Shown one piece after another: positions 51,495 through 60,407 of a DNA stretch of 64,000 nucleotides (within the stretch, counting starts at the first letter, position 1; every line of letters begins with the position of its first letter). Both the position numbers and the translations under genes were made by a program. The notes under the pieces were generated by a model. It searched no databases. It was given only the letters and a program-made list of their open reading frames with translations, and was not told the DNA's origin. The DNA is from Clostridium tunisiense TJ (GTDB lineage Bacteria > Bacillota > Clostridia > Clostridiales > Clostridiaceae): assembly GCF_000300195.1 (NCBI RefSeq), contig NZ_AMQH01000011.1:270963-334962 (forward strand), read 5' to 3'.

Positions 51495-51929
51495 TTATTG
51501 TTCACTTAACTGTCTAATTTTTTCATTACAAAATTTTATTAATACTGATTTTATTGGTGGGCTTAACTTATCTGGAATTTTATCATAATCGAACCATTTT
51601 AACTGAAGAACTTCTGATTCTTGTATATGTACCTCACCCATAAAATCATTACATAAATAAACTATATCAATAATATACGCCTCATTACCGTCTGGATACA
51701 TATGATATTGCTCACTGCCAGAAAACACACCATAAAGTTCTAATCTATTTGCTATTAATCCTGTTTCTTCTAACAATTCTCGCCTTGCAGCATCTTCAAC
51801 TTTTTCACCCATCTCAACCGAACCACCATGATATCCCCAGCATTTATTATCTTTTCTTTGTTGCAATAAAACTTTATTATCTTTGTATATAATTACACTT
51901 GCTCCACATAATTGAAACTTTTTACCCAT
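51495..51929 (-). CDS. Nudix hydrolase
   Basis: A 144-residue hydrolase: FQLCGASVIIYKDNKVLLQQRKDNKCWGYHGGSVEMGEKVEDAARRELLEETGLIANRL carries an intact Nudix box (GGSVEMGEKVEDAARRELLEETGL). It is near MutT and diadenosine/NADH-type enzymes but not assignable. The start has GGGGGTGG 5 nt upstream. It is 43 bp upstream of the tandem acetyltransferase on the same strand, so probably co-transcribed. Confidence 0.9.
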   Translation of the reverse strand: MGKKFQLCGASVIIYKDNKVLLQQRKDNKCWGYHGGSVEMGEKVEDAARRELLEETGLIANRLELYGVFSGSEQYHMYPDGNEAYIIDIVYLCNDFMGEVHIQESEVLQLKWFDYDKIPDKLSPPIKSVLIKFCNEKIRQLSEQ

Positions 51930-52008
51930 AATACCACCCCCAAAATATTTTTAATTCATCAATCCCCTAATTGTATATACTTTCAAATTATCAAACACTC
52001 AATTCTTC

Positions 52009-52596
52009 TTATGAAAATCCCATTGCTTTTTTAACTATTTCCATTTGCTCCTTAGATGTCAATAATTCCAATAACTTAAATGCAACCTTAGGTGCTGTCT
52101 CTGGACAATAAGAGGTTATAATATTCTTGTCTACTACTACTGGTTCATTAACAACGTCTACTGAAAATTCTGCTAATTGTCTTTGACGCTTCCCATCTCC
52201 CAAATGATAGGTTGTTGCTTTACGATTCTTTAAAACTCCACTTTTCCCTAAGGGTAAGGCTGCAACACAAATAGTTGCAATAATTTTCCCCTTAGCATCA
52301 AATTCCCTGATAAGATTTAAAAACTTTTCATCATAGGTTTCTTCGTAAAAACCATATTCTTCAAATCCCCCTGGAATTGCCAAGGCATCATATTCATCAA
52401 CATTTATATCATCTATTAACCTATCTACAGTTATAGGAATATTAAAAGTACTTATAACTTCTTTGTTAAATCCACAGGTTTCAACCTGTACATCACATCC
52501 ATAACCATCCCTTGCCCATCCTAAAACATCTACAAACACGCTAAATTCCATGGTTTCAAAGCCTTTTGCTAAAAATAATAATATTTTTCTTTTCAT
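52009..52596 (-). CDS. DJ-1/PfpI family protein
   Basis: A 195-residue protein. KRKILLFLAKGFETMEFSVFVDVLGWARDGYG is the DJ-1 N-terminus with the conserved glutamate. GKIIATICVAALPLGKSGVLKNRKATTY holds the nucleophilic cysteine elbow (ATICVAAL). YDALAIPGGFEEYGFYEE fits the DJ-1/YajL/YhbO group. Roles in this family include glyoxalase III, chaperone or deglycase-like activity; none can be assigned. The start has AAGGAGGAG upstream. Confidence 0.9.
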   Translation of the reverse strand: MKRKILLFLAKGFETMEFSVFVDVLGWARDGYGCDVQVETCGFNKEVISTFNIPITVDRLIDDINVDEYDALAIPGGFEEYGFYEETYDEKFLNLIREFDAKGKIIATICVAALPLGKSGVLKNRKATTYHLGDGKRQRQLAEFSVDVVNEPVVVDKNIITSYCPETAPKVAFKLLELLTSKEQMEIVKKAMGFS

Positions 52597-52692
52597 AACC
52601 TTCTCCTCCTTGTTATGTACAAAGCCTTACTTGCAACCTACTTACAATCATTCTCTTGGAGACCTATAGTTGAATTATAAGCTTGACTTTAA

Positions 52693-53310
52693 TTATCTCT
52701 TTCTTGCCACAATCTTATTAATGGCATGAAAATGTTTAGGTGCACCAGGATGTTCATCTTCAAGAACAAATTCCTTATGATTAACTATTTCCCAATCTTC
52801 ATAAAGTTCTAACAATTCTCTTTCTTTCGCCATACCAATTGCGAAATCTTTGATATCATCCGATGCTGGAACTTTATCCGTAAATATTTGAATAACATGA
52901 ATTCCACCAATGTTAGTATTTTCTTTTGCATCCTTAATAAATTTATGCCACCCTGCTCTATGAACAAAATGCAGTGTTCCAAAGGAAATAATAAGATCAT
53001 ATTTATATTTCCACTGAAATGTACATAAATCTTGTACAAAAGCATTTATCTCCACATTTCGTTTTTCTGCTATTTTATGCACCTTATTTATAGCATTTTC
53101 TGATAAATCAAATGCAGAAACATTTTCAAATCCACTTCCTATAAGATAGAATGCATTTTTTGCTTCCCCACATCCAGCTTCTAATACTCTGCCTCTTTTA
53201 TTAAAAAGATCAATAAACTGTTCTACTTCTGGATTGGGCTTAATTCCGAATGCCGAAATAGAATCATTTTTATAACTTTCCTCCCAAAAAGGTATTTTTT
53301 TCTGCTCCAT
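52693..53310 (-). CDS. Class I SAM-dependent methyltransferase (TehB-like)
   Basis: About 205 residues from the ATG 8 nt after AAGGAGG; an upstream in-frame extension is non-coding in character. FWEESYKNDSISAFGIKPNPEVEQFIDLF leads to motif I, GRVLEAGCGEAKNAFYLIGSGFENVSAFDLSENAI. KYDLIISFGTLHFVHRAGWHKFIKDAKENTNIGGIHVIQIF follows. This is the TehB/thiopurine type that methylates small or metalloid substrates. Substrate unknown. Confidence 0.86.
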   Translation of the reverse strand: MEQKKIPFWEESYKNDSISAFGIKPNPEVEQFIDLFNKRGRVLEAGCGEAKNAFYLIGSGFENVSAFDLSENAINKVHKIAEKRNVEINAFVQDLCTFQWKYKYDLIISFGTLHFVHRAGWHKFIKDAKENTNIGGIHVIQIFTDKVPASDDIKDFAIGMAKERELLELYEDWEIVNHKEFVLEDEHPGAPKHFHAINKIVARKR

Positions 53311-53405
53311 TTTCTGTACCTCCTTCGTATTTTTAACAATAAACGAATATAACACTATATAGTGTTTATGGGTGGTTGGAAAGATTCCGCTTAAGTTAAC
53401 TTTAA

Positions 53406-53879
53406 TCAAATGATACCTTCATTATTTATCATTTCAACAAATTCAATTGGATGTTGAATAATTCTTGAAGTTTCCTCTATTGAATAACCCTCAGCAAGAT
53501 AACTCTTTGCTATAACGCTCATTGATTCTCCTATCTCTATAATGTGATGGTCTGGGTCATAAATACGGACAACTCGTTGTTGCCATTCATATTTCTTAGG
53601 CTCATGTACGTATTCTATATTCTTATAAGCCTTCACCTTTTCCATGAATTTTTCAAAATCATCCACTTCAAAATATAGTTCCATATTATTAGACTTCTCT
53701 ATAACTGAATTAACAGGTACATTTGTAAGCCATGCAAAATCCTCTTGTATTGCAAATCCACCGCTAAATGTTACATTTCTCCCTAAGTCAAGAACAACTT
53801 CTTGATTAAAAAGCTCCTTATAAAATTTCTTAGAAACATTAACATCTTTAACAGATAATAATGCTAATTTAAATTCCAT
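53406..53879 (-). CDS. VOC-family protein with C-terminal helical extension
   Basis: About 157 residues. MEFKLALLSVKDVNVSKKFYKELFNQEVVLDLG and QRVVRIYDPDHHIIEIGESM form the VOC domain (metal glutamate in IIEI). The last ~45 residues (IAKSYLAEGYSIEETSRIIQHPIEFVEMINNEGII) are a helical extension resembling a small HTH-like segment. The start was set at ATG 7 nt after GGGGG. It lies 38 bp downstream of the phosphotransferase gene and may share its transcript. Confidence 0.84.
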   Translation of the reverse strand: MEFKLALLSVKDVNVSKKFYKELFNQEVVLDLGRNVTFSGGFAIQEDFAWLTNVPVNSVIEKSNNMELYFEVDDFEKFMEKVKAYKNIEYVHEPKKYEWQQRVVRIYDPDHHIIEIGESMSVIAKSYLAEGYSIEETSRIIQHPIEFVEMINNEGII

Positions 53880-53917
53880 ATAAATACCCCCATAATATAA
53901 TAGATTAACTATATTGC

Positions 53918-54925
53918 TCACTTCCAGCTACTTAAAACCTCATTTACTATAGGAATTTGTTGTTCAATTCTGGATTTACTTTGCAAAATGTAATTTTTCA
54001 TCCACTCATTCAAATTTGACAAATCAACACTACGATGTATTCCTATATAAACAATTATCTCTCTCAGTTGAAGAAATATAGGTATTTGTTTTAACCAATA
54101 CTCATCTATAGAATTTTCTTTAGAATAGCCCTTCATGAAACTTTCCATAAACCGTTGTGCCTGAGCATGTCTCTCATCTATGCTATCATCTAAAAACACA
54201 TAGATAATGTAAAATAGTTGGATAGCTATATCTTCTACAAACCAACTATATTGACACTCATCAAAATCAAAAATATTAATACCTTCATCACTTAATATAA
54301 AGTTTCCAACATTAATATCTCCATGAATAATTCCAAATGAATTTGAATCTTTACTGAGTTGATTAATTCTATTTACTATAGCCTCATAACTTTCATAGAC
54401 TTTATATTGATCAACAGGAATAAATTTCTTTATACTTTTTAAATAGTAGTTCTCTGTCCATTCTGGTCTTTGAATTTCTTTTATTGAAGGCATATATTTC
54501 TTAGCTAAAAAATGTATTTTACCTGTTGCTCTACCACATTGCTCAAATAATTCGTCATTACTAATACATTCAGGATATCCAATTTTCTTGCCAATAGCTT
54601 TCTCAAAAGATGTGACAATAAAATATGAATCTTTTACATAAATTCTCTCTGTTAGTCTATGGTGTATAGAATTGATAGGCTTCGAAGCTAATACTCCATT
54701 ATTACCTAAGTATAAAATCCACTCTAGCTCACCTCTCACCATTTCCTCTTTTCGGTGGGAGCTATGAGTTAACCTTAAAATGTATGACTTATCTTGTTTT
54801 TTATATTCATAAATAAAATTTTGAAAATCCCCAATTAAATTTAGAGCTAAAATATCTACTCCAAATCTCTTTGCAGCTTCTTTTAAAATATGTTCACTCA
54901 ATAATTCCTTTACTTCCTTCTTCAA
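53918..54925 (-). CDS. Aminoglycoside phosphotransferase (APH)-family kinase
   Basis: About 335 residues. The kinase-like fold is visible: YKKQDKSYILRLTHSS (nucleotide-binding lysine region), the catalytic loop FGIIHGDINVGNFILSDEGINIFDFDECQYSWFVEDIAIQLF with HGDxxxxN and DFD, and helical C-terminal parts. This family includes aminoglycoside, homoserine and choline kinases, so drug resistance is possible but not shown. The start was set at TTG 8 nt after GGGGG; a longer ATG frame starts at 54949. Confidence 0.85.
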   Translation of the reverse strand: MKKEVKELLSEHILKEAAKRFGVDILALNLIGDFQNFIYEYKKQDKSYILRLTHSSHRKEEMVRGELEWILYLGNNGVLASKPINSIHHRLTERIYVKDSYFIVTSFEKAIGKKIGYPECISNDELFEQCGRATGKIHFLAKKYMPSIKEIQRPEWTENYYLKSIKKFIPVDQYKVYESYEAIVNRINQLSKDSNSFGIIHGDINVGNFILSDEGINIFDFDECQYSWFVEDIAIQLFYIIYVFLDDSIDERHAQAQRFMESFMKGYSKENSIDEYWLKQIPIFLQLREIIVYIGIHRSVDLSNLNEWMKNYILQSKSRIEQQIPIVNEVLSSWK

Positions 54926-55020
54926 TTTTTTCACCCCCTGCTGAAACACTTTATATTTACGATATTTATAAGTTAATTTACAGGTCCCCTTAGTAAATAA
55001 TTTCCTTATAAATTACATTT

Positions 55021-55138
55021 TACCATGTAGCTAATGTAAAAATACACCTAAATTATCTTATTATTTTCATAAATGAAAAAATAAAGACAACTCACAGCTA
55101 ATACTTTAATTTAATTAAAGCTTAGATGGAAATTGTCT
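55021..55138 (-). repeat. AATAAAGACAATT hairpin element, copy B
   Basis: Left block TACCATGTAGCTAATGTAAA and right hairpin 55085-55138 (AGACAACT...inner CTTTAATT / AATTAAAG...AATTGTCT). It follows the tandem GNAT gene and precedes the phosphotransferase gene on the minus strand, so it may combine terminator and promoter. Nothing else is seen in the 348-bp gap. Confidence 0.7.
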
Positions 55139-55273
55139 ATAGTTTCATTTTCTATATCCTAACATGAGTTAAATAAACCTAAAAAATAACCTACGCCAAA
55201 CTTATAATAATAGTATTAAAATAATTACCAAGCTTTATTTTAGTCTTACTATAAGAAGATTATTCATTAAATG

Positions 55274-56245
55274 TTATATTGAAATTTCTAGCACTTTTAG
55301 TTCATTCTCTAGCTTACCTGTATCCCTAAATCCTATGGAAAACCAAAATGGCTCCCCAGTTATCTTATTAGCAGTAAGCCATATATTTTTTACTCCACAA
55401 CTGATAAACTTTTGTTTGGCAAAATCATAAAGATGTGTTCCAAGTCCTTTTCGTCTATAGGATGGGTCTATATAAAATTCCATTATATATCCCCAATCAA
55501 CCCTTTCATCTTTATCAATCTTAGCATGTATAAACCCAACGGATACAGTATCAACCTTTAACAATTCTAACCACCGATTATTTTCACCTTGTTTATTAAT
55601 GATACTACTAAGAAACCTCTCATGTACTTGTAGAGAGCAATCCCACGCTACTTCTCTCATATACTCGTATCCTAGTTTCATGAAATCCATACACCTATCA
55701 GGATTATCTGCATTAACTAATACAACTTCAATTTGTTTCATATTATTTTTAATTTCAACCTTTTTAATGTATATAGGGCTGTGATTATCTGGATCTATTT
55801 TACCACTATCTTCAAAGCCTAGACCGCACCAAAATGGCTTCCCATTAACTTCATCTGGTGTTAGATACATAGCTTCTATACAATGGCTTAAAAAAGTCTT
55901 CTCTATATGCTTAAACATTTCACTCCCGTATCCTTGACGGCGATATTGTGGTAAAACATAAAATTCCATTATATATCCCATATTAGGAGGTAAAATATCC
56001 TTAATTCCACCTAAATCAACAGCATAAAAACAGAATCCAATCAAAATACTATCATCAAAACAAAGCTCAAAGTGCATATCCTCTCGACTTCCTTGTATGT
56101 TTACTCTTTGCCTGGCATATTCAGTTATCATTGAGTCACTTTCTGAACTTCCTATCTCTTTAAAATAGGGAATCCACATACTCAATAGCTGTTGAAATTG
56201 TTTTTCATTTCCCTTATCAATTTGAATAAATTTAATTTTTTTCAT
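55274..56245 (-). CDS. Tandem-domain GNAT acetyltransferase behind an attenuator
   Basis: A 323-residue protein made of two GNAT domains in tandem. Domain 1 has MEFYVLPQYRRQGYGSEMFKHIEKTFL and FWCGLGFEDSGKIDPDNHSP; domain 2 has MEFYIDPSYRRKGLGTHLYDFAKQKFISCG and FWFSIGFRDTGKLE. The parallel wording shows internal duplication, and both acetyl-CoA loops (YRRQGYG, YRRKGLG) look intact. The start has AAGGAGAGG 5 nt upstream. Directly ahead lie a terminator, a sequence complementary to the start region and a short leader ORF, an arrangement known from antibiotic-inducible resistance genes. Substrate unknown. Confidence 0.88.
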   Translation of the reverse strand: MKKIKFIQIDKGNEKQFQQLLSMWIPYFKEIGSSESDSMITEYARQRVNIQGSREDMHFELCFDDSILIGFCFYAVDLGGIKDILPPNMGYIMEFYVLPQYRRQGYGSEMFKHIEKTFLSHCIEAMYLTPDEVNGKPFWCGLGFEDSGKIDPDNHSPIYIKKVEIKNNMKQIEVVLVNADNPDRCMDFMKLGYEYMREVAWDCSLQVHERFLSSIINKQGENNRWLELLKVDTVSVGFIHAKIDKDERVDWGYIMEFYIDPSYRRKGLGTHLYDFAKQKFISCGVKNIWLTANKITGEPFWFSIGFRDTGKLENELKVLEISI

Positions 56246-56261
56246 AGCGAACCTCTCCTTC

Positions 56262-56303
56262 TAAAAATAAAATAAAACACCTCCGACAAAACCAGAGGTG
56301 TTT
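56262..56303 (-). terminator. Attenuator terminator in the GNAT leader
   Basis: On the minus strand AAACACCTC pairs with GAGGTGTTT (9 bp, 11-nt loop) and runs into TATTTTATTTTT, ending only 16 bp before the GNAT ATG. A complete terminator this close to a start codon implies conditional readthrough. Confidence 0.82.
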
Positions 56304-56308
56304 ATATC

Positions 56309-56321
56309 TCGCTATGAAAAA
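56309..56321 (-). promoter_or_regulatory. Anti-start sequence in the GNAT leader
   Basis: TTTTTCATAGCGA on the minus strand is an exact 13-nt complement of TCGCTATGAAAAA at 56238-56250, which contains the GNAT start codon. It begins 10 nt after the leader ORF stop, so a ribosome stalled at the end of the leader could block the pairing. Confidence 0.65.
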
Positions 56322-56331
56322 GAAGAACTAA

Positions 56332-56397
56332 TTAATTCTTTTTATTAAATGCGGATAAAATAACTACTGATTTCGTCGCCATATTAATTTTCATCAT
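56332..56397 (-). CDS. 21-residue leader peptide of the tandem GNAT gene
   Basis: GGAGGTGG lies 8 nt before ATG. The peptide begins MMKINMATKSVVILSAF and ends NKKN. It is followed by an anti-start sequence and a terminator. The hydrophobic SVVILSAF core recalls leader peptides that stall ribosomes in the presence of antibiotics. The leader ribosome site (GGAGGTG) is itself complementary to the 5' arm of the terminator (CACCTC), giving a possible antiterminator. Confidence 0.65.
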   Translation of the reverse strand: MMKINMATKSVVILSAFNKKN

Positions 56398-56551
56398 TTT
56401 ATCCACCTCCATTTCAAAATCTATATATTTATTATACAGTATTTTACATCTGCAATCAAGTAGGTACTGGTACTATTTCCCACACACTTATGTATAGAAA
56501 CCTTTGTCCTATTTTACACTCTCAACGCTTAATAATATATATTCAATTAAA

Positions 56552-57022
56552 TTATTTAGAATCATATCTCATTACATAAAATTCCCCAAATCCAATATAT
56601 GTTTCTTGCTGTTTTGTTTCAACAATTTCAAAGCCTTGTGATTTATAGCAATTCACTGCCCTCTTGTTCCAAGTCCTAACTTCTAATACAACAGGCTTGT
56701 TAGGAAATCTTTTTTCACTTTCCACTAGAGCCATCTTAGTTATTATTTTTCCCATTCCCTTATTACAACAGTTTGGATTTATTCCAATTCCAAAGAATAC
56801 AGAGTCTCCTTCATCTAATAAGTTTACAAATCCAACTAACTGACCATCCTCATTTACATAACTAATGTACCTATCTCTTCTTACAGCATCAGTCATGGAA
56901 TAATTTTCTTCAACCATCTTGTCCCATGATGGAAGATTATAAATTGAATACTCTCCAGAGTATCTCCATTCTGAAATCTCCCTTGCCTGTTCTTCTGAAA
57001 GTTTTTGTGCTGTCAATTCCAT
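56552..57022 (-). CDS. GNAT acetyltransferase
   Basis: A 156-residue single-domain acetyltransferase: LSEEQAREISEWRYSGEYSIYNLPSWD at the start, VNLLDEGDSVFFGIGINPNCCNKGMGKIITKMALVESEK in the core and LEVRTWNKRAVNCYKSQGFEIV near the end. The acetyl-CoA loop NCCNKGMG has the expected glycines. The ISEWRY...YNLPSWD opening marks a common Firmicute subgroup of unknown substrate. It is 19 bp downstream of a Nudix gene and probably in the same operon. Confidence 0.87.
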   Translation of the reverse strand: MELTAQKLSEEQAREISEWRYSGEYSIYNLPSWDKMVEENYSMTDAVRRDRYISYVNEDGQLVGFVNLLDEGDSVFFGIGINPNCCNKGMGKIITKMALVESEKRFPNKPVVLEVRTWNKRAVNCYKSQGFEIVETKQQETYIGFGEFYVMRYDSK

Positions 57023-57041
57023 TGTTATTCACCCACTTATT

Positions 57042-57458
57042 TTAAATATTGCTTATTAACTTTTCTAATGCAATTAAATTATGTTCCCACCTCAAATATT
57101 CTTTTGCTTCATCATATGAACACCATTTATATTCCTCATGTTCCTCAGATAATTTTAGTTCAGGTATATCTTCAACTTCAGCTGCATAACAAAAATCTTG
57201 CATATCCATTAATACACCGTTTTTGGGTTCTTCATATTCAAATGTGTACTCTAAATCTCTAATTAACTTGATATTACTTATTCCTGTCTCTTCCCAAACC
57301 TCTCTCAGTACAGTTTCTATGAAATTTTCCCCAGTCTCAACACCACCACATACTGGTTGCCAATAACCACTCCTCTCAGGAGTACGTTTTAAAATAAGCA
57401 CTTTAAAAGATGGATTTTTACAAAAGACAAATACTTGCACATTAACTCTTTGAACCAC
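57042..57458 (-). CDS. Nudix hydrolase
   Basis: A 138-residue hydrolase. VQVFVFCKNPSFKVLILKRTPERSGYWQPVCGGVETGENFIETVLREVWEETGISNI contains the Nudix box (GGVETGENFIETVLREVWEETGI). The LILKRTPERSGYWQPVCGGVE lead is like dihydroneopterin-triphosphate pyrophosphatase (NudB/FolQ-type) and dATP hydrolases, which is suggestive only. The start is GTG with GAGGTGATG upstream. Confidence 0.89.
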   Translation of the reverse strand: MVQRVNVQVFVFCKNPSFKVLILKRTPERSGYWQPVCGGVETGENFIETVLREVWEETGISNIKLIRDLEYTFEYEEPKNGVLMDMQDFCYAAEVEDIPELKLSEEHEEYKWCSYDEAKEYLRWEHNLIALEKLISNI

Positions 57459-57655
57459 TAAACCATCACCTCAACATTAGAAAATATATTAATTATTTCT
57501 TGAAACTTTTTTCTTCCCCAACACTAACTTTTACTTTTTCAAATAAACTTCTCCTCACCAACTTACTATTTTGTATGATTTAAATAAATTTTAAAAACTT
57601 CAATTACGTTAATTTATAAAATTTTTAGTAAGTACTCTCCTTACTAGTTATATTT

Positions 57656-57773
57656 TACCATGAGGTTAATGTAAAAATATACCTGGAATCCTTTGTTATC
57701 TGCACAAATGAAAAAATAAAGACAATTCCCATCTAATACTTTAATTTAATTAAAGCTTAGATGGAAATTGCCT
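57656..57773 (-). repeat. AATAAAGACAATT hairpin element, copy C
   Basis: Left block TACCATGAGGTTAATGTAAA, right hairpin 57720-57773 with a ~26-bp nearly perfect stem (AGACAATT, CCATCTAA, CTTTAATT and complements). It follows the 57853 Nudix gene on the minus strand. The 394-bp gap 57459-57852 shows no gene besides it. Confidence 0.72.
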
Positions 57774-57852
57774 ATAAATTTATTTTAGTCGTTCTATAAG
57801 AATATTGTGTAATAAGTTTACTGTAGATTATGCTTATACCATACATAGGGAA

Positions 57853-58407
57853 TTAATGTGATTTACAAAATTCATCTAATGCAATGAGCAACATTTTATA
57901 TCCGGTCTTATGCTGCCAAAATGATTTATTCTGATTCATTACTATATTTTTAAATTCATCATAACTTATGTATTTTACCGCCTGTACTTCTTCTTGCTGC
58001 ACAGTGACCTCGTCAATATCAAAGTTTGCCTTTAATACAAAAACATCATAAAATTCATTATCAAAAAAAGCTCCATTTTTTTCTATCATAGTTTCCTTGA
58101 ACGTATAAAGATATTCTACAGAATTCATGAAAGGTGAAATATCCAGCCCTAATTCTTCCTTTGTTTCACGTATTAACGTACTTTCAATGCCTTCACTGCT
58201 CTCAATATGCCCGCCGACTGATACATACCACAAATTAGCGCCTGCATCTTTGTCCGCACTACGTTGCTGAATTAATAGCTCATTTCGAGAATTTAGGAGC
58301 CATAAGTGTATTACCCTATGGCATATCCCATTCTTATGAGCTTCGTTTCGCTCAATTATTGCACCTGTTTTTTCTCCATATTTGTTATATACATTAAAAT
58401 ATTCCAT
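57853..58407 (-). CDS. Nudix hydrolase, isopentenyl-diphosphate-isomerase-like group
   Basis: About 184 residues. MEYFNVYNKYGEKTGAIIERNEAHKNGICHRVIHLWLLNSRNELLIQQRSADKD is the opening of the YfcD/IDI-like Nudix group. GGHIESSEGIESTLIRETKEELGLDISPF is the box. Members hydrolyse unknown nucleotides or act as isomerases; the substrate is unassigned. The start was set at ATG 6 nt after GAGGAGG; an upstream in-frame extension looks non-coding. Confidence 0.87.
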   Translation of the reverse strand: MEYFNVYNKYGEKTGAIIERNEAHKNGICHRVIHLWLLNSRNELLIQQRSADKDAGANLWYVSVGGHIESSEGIESTLIRETKEELGLDISPFMNSVEYLYTFKETMIEKNGAFFDNEFYDVFVLKANFDIDEVTVQQEEVQAVKYISYDEFKNIVMNQNKSFWQHKTGYKMLLIALDEFCKSH

Positions 58408-58531
58408 ATTTGACCTCCTCAACATTACGCCACATTTGACTTTCACCAAAAGATGCACACTTTTATACAAGTATGCCTTAATTAATTAGTTGACTTTAAG
58501 TATAAATTCTTATGATAATTTAGCCATTGCT

Positions 58532-59035
58532 TCAAAGCTTCTTCTCCATAAGATAAAATTTCCCTTTTCTCCAATTTGCTTCTCCTACTTTCACGTAGCC
58601 GTTTTTATAGTACATTTTTAAGGCAAATGGATTTAGTGAAAAAGCATCCAATCTTATCGTCTCTACACCTTCATTTTTTAACTTCTCTTGAATATGATTT
58701 AAAGTTACTGCACCTATACCCTGATTTTGAAACTTGGGATTTACGCACATTCTATGAATTACTGCATAAGTTGCATTTGGATATTTCCAATTTCCATTAA
58801 TATATTCTTCATCACAGTCATTATTTAAAACATATACGCAAGCTATCTCACTATTAATTTTACCAACATAGAGTTGTTTATTTCTAATGTCGGTTTCAAT
58901 GGTGTGTTTATCTGGATATACTTCATCCCATTGCAAAATATTATGTTTGTTCATCTCTTCAATTCCATCAGAAAATATATTAATTATTTCTTGTAACTCT
59001 TTTTCTTCCGCAACACTAAATTCTACTTTCACCAA
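58532..59035 (-). CDS. GNAT acetyltransferase
   Basis: A 167-residue acetyltransferase: VEFSVAEEKELQEIINIFSDGIEEMNKHNILQWDEVYPDKHTIETDI at the start, ATYAVIHRMCVNPKFQNQGIGAVTLNHIQEKL in the core (loop FQNQGIG) and RLDAFSLNPFALKMYYKNGYVKVG near the end. The ILQWDEVYP...DI opening is a recognised Firmicute GNAT subgroup. Substrate unknown. The start is TTG with AGAGGTG upstream. Confidence 0.88.
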   Translation of the reverse strand: MVKVEFSVAEEKELQEIINIFSDGIEEMNKHNILQWDEVYPDKHTIETDIRNKQLYVGKINSEIACVYVLNNDCDEEYINGNWKYPNATYAVIHRMCVNPKFQNQGIGAVTLNHIQEKLKNEGVETIRLDAFSLNPFALKMYYKNGYVKVGEANWRKGKFYLMEKKL

Positions 59036-59080
59036 TGATTTTCACCTCTATAAATTACCATTTTTATAGCTTAAATAAAA

Positions 59081-59953
59081 TTAATATATTAATGTTTTTA
59101 GACTATTAATTACTATATCTGGTCTATCTAAATAAACTTCATGTTCACTATTTTCAGCAACTATTAATTTTCCTTGCTTTGAAAGTCTTGATAACTCAAT
59201 TTGTAGTTTTCGCCACTGATCTTCATATAAAATTGCCTCTTTCTCTGGAATATTGTATTTTATCCACTCTTTTTCTGCTACCTTATTATCCCTTGCTATT
59301 ACTATTAGCGGGATATTAGGAAATTCAGGAATACTCCTAATTTCATTACAATCTATATGCCAATTTTGGAATTCCTCTGCAATAGTTTTATGAAGCATGG
59401 AACTTGTGAAAAATTCTTCTACAGCTATCATATCTTCATCACTTATACGATTTTCATAAGCCGAAATTATACTTCTATTCTGCTTCTTTAATTCTTCTTT
59501 TGATTTCTTTGAAGAATCAATATTACTCTCTACCATTTTATCAATTGCAATGAGAGAATTCATAACTGGTGTATGAAGCATGTACAATTGTTCGAAATTG
59601 AAGGAAGTAGAGTCAAGTAACACAACACCTTTTAATTTATAAGGGTACATTTTTGCAAAGTGCTGTACACATAGCCCTCCAAAAGAATGTCCCATTAAAA
59701 TAAATTTATCTCTTATGCCTATGTTTTCTAAAAGACAATTTAATTCTTCTGCAATATTTTTAGTAGTTCTAGGAGTTTTAGGGGCCTGGCTTTTCCCATA
59801 ACCACATCTATGGTATAAAACAACAGTAAAATCTTCTTTTAAATCTTCCACAATAGAATACCAATCATAGAATGAACTCCCTATGCCTGTTTCTATAACA
59901 AGCACTGTTTTACCATTACCCAAAATTTTATATTCTAAATCTACTTCAATCAT
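59081..59953 (-). CDS. Alpha/beta hydrolase
   Basis: A 290-residue hydrolase. The nucleophile elbow is FILMGHSFGGLCVQHFA (GHSFG) near residue 105, the oxyanion region is IETGIGSSFYDW, and the catalytic histidine is probably in AENSEHEVYLDRPDIV. VVLYHRCGYGKSQAPKTPRT is the conserved strand-3/4 loop. It could be an esterase or a drug or lactone hydrolase. The start has GAGGTGAAG upstream. Confidence 0.88.
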   Translation of the reverse strand: MIEVDLEYKILGNGKTVLVIETGIGSSFYDWYSIVEDLKEDFTVVLYHRCGYGKSQAPKTPRTTKNIAEELNCLLENIGIRDKFILMGHSFGGLCVQHFAKMYPYKLKGVVLLDSTSFNFEQLYMLHTPVMNSLIAIDKMVESNIDSSKKSKEELKKQNRSIISAYENRISDEDMIAVEEFFTSSMLHKTIAEEFQNWHIDCNEIRSIPEFPNIPLIVIARDNKVAEKEWIKYNIPEKEAILYEDQWRKLQIELSRLSKQGKLIVAENSEHEVYLDRPDIVINSLKTLIY

Positions 59954-60135
59954 AGCCCTTCACCTCATCTTTTTTAAATCAAACAATCATTGAATAGCGA
60001 TAGTTTATCTGTTTGGTATACAAATAATCTTTACTTCATCTTTTCATAGGATAATAAAGCTTATTTTTTTGGGTAAATTATTTCCCAATTACTATATTCC
60101 ATATTTTTATAATAATAGTAATTATGCTCATAAAC

Positions 60136-60339
60136 TTATCTATCATTTCTTTTAAAAAAATGTGAGATAATAAACGAATTAACTAATAACCATAGAATCA
60201 CCAGTCCGATTACTGGCAAAATTGAGCTCGCCATGTTACTTATCATACTTGAAGCATATGCTATAAATGCCATAATAGTAACAGTCCATATGCTAGTTGC
60301 TAGAATAAATCTTTTTAGTATTTTGCCTTTCATATTCAC
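60136..60339 (-). CDS. Small two-helix membrane protein
   Basis: Not recognised. 67 residues with helices FILATSIWTVTIMAFIAYAS and SILPVIGLVILWLLVNSFIISHF and a basic C-terminus (FKRNDR). The start is GTG or the ATG two codons later; AAGGGG precedes both. It lies between a cytidine-deaminase-like gene and a hydrolase gene. Confidence 0.6.
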   Translation of the reverse strand: MNMKGKILKRFILATSIWTVTIMAFIAYASSMISNMASSILPVIGLVILWLLVNSFIISHFFKRNDR

Positions 60340-60407
60340 TTTACCCCTTCTTAAGTATGTTTACTGCAGTGCAGCTTTTTTTATGGCCAATGATAGATTT
60401 TATAAAA

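Noticed and set aside
59954..60135. Short frame MEYSNWEIIYPKK as a leader peptide of the 59081 hydrolase
   Set aside because: It has no ribosome site and no terminator or pairing arms follow it.
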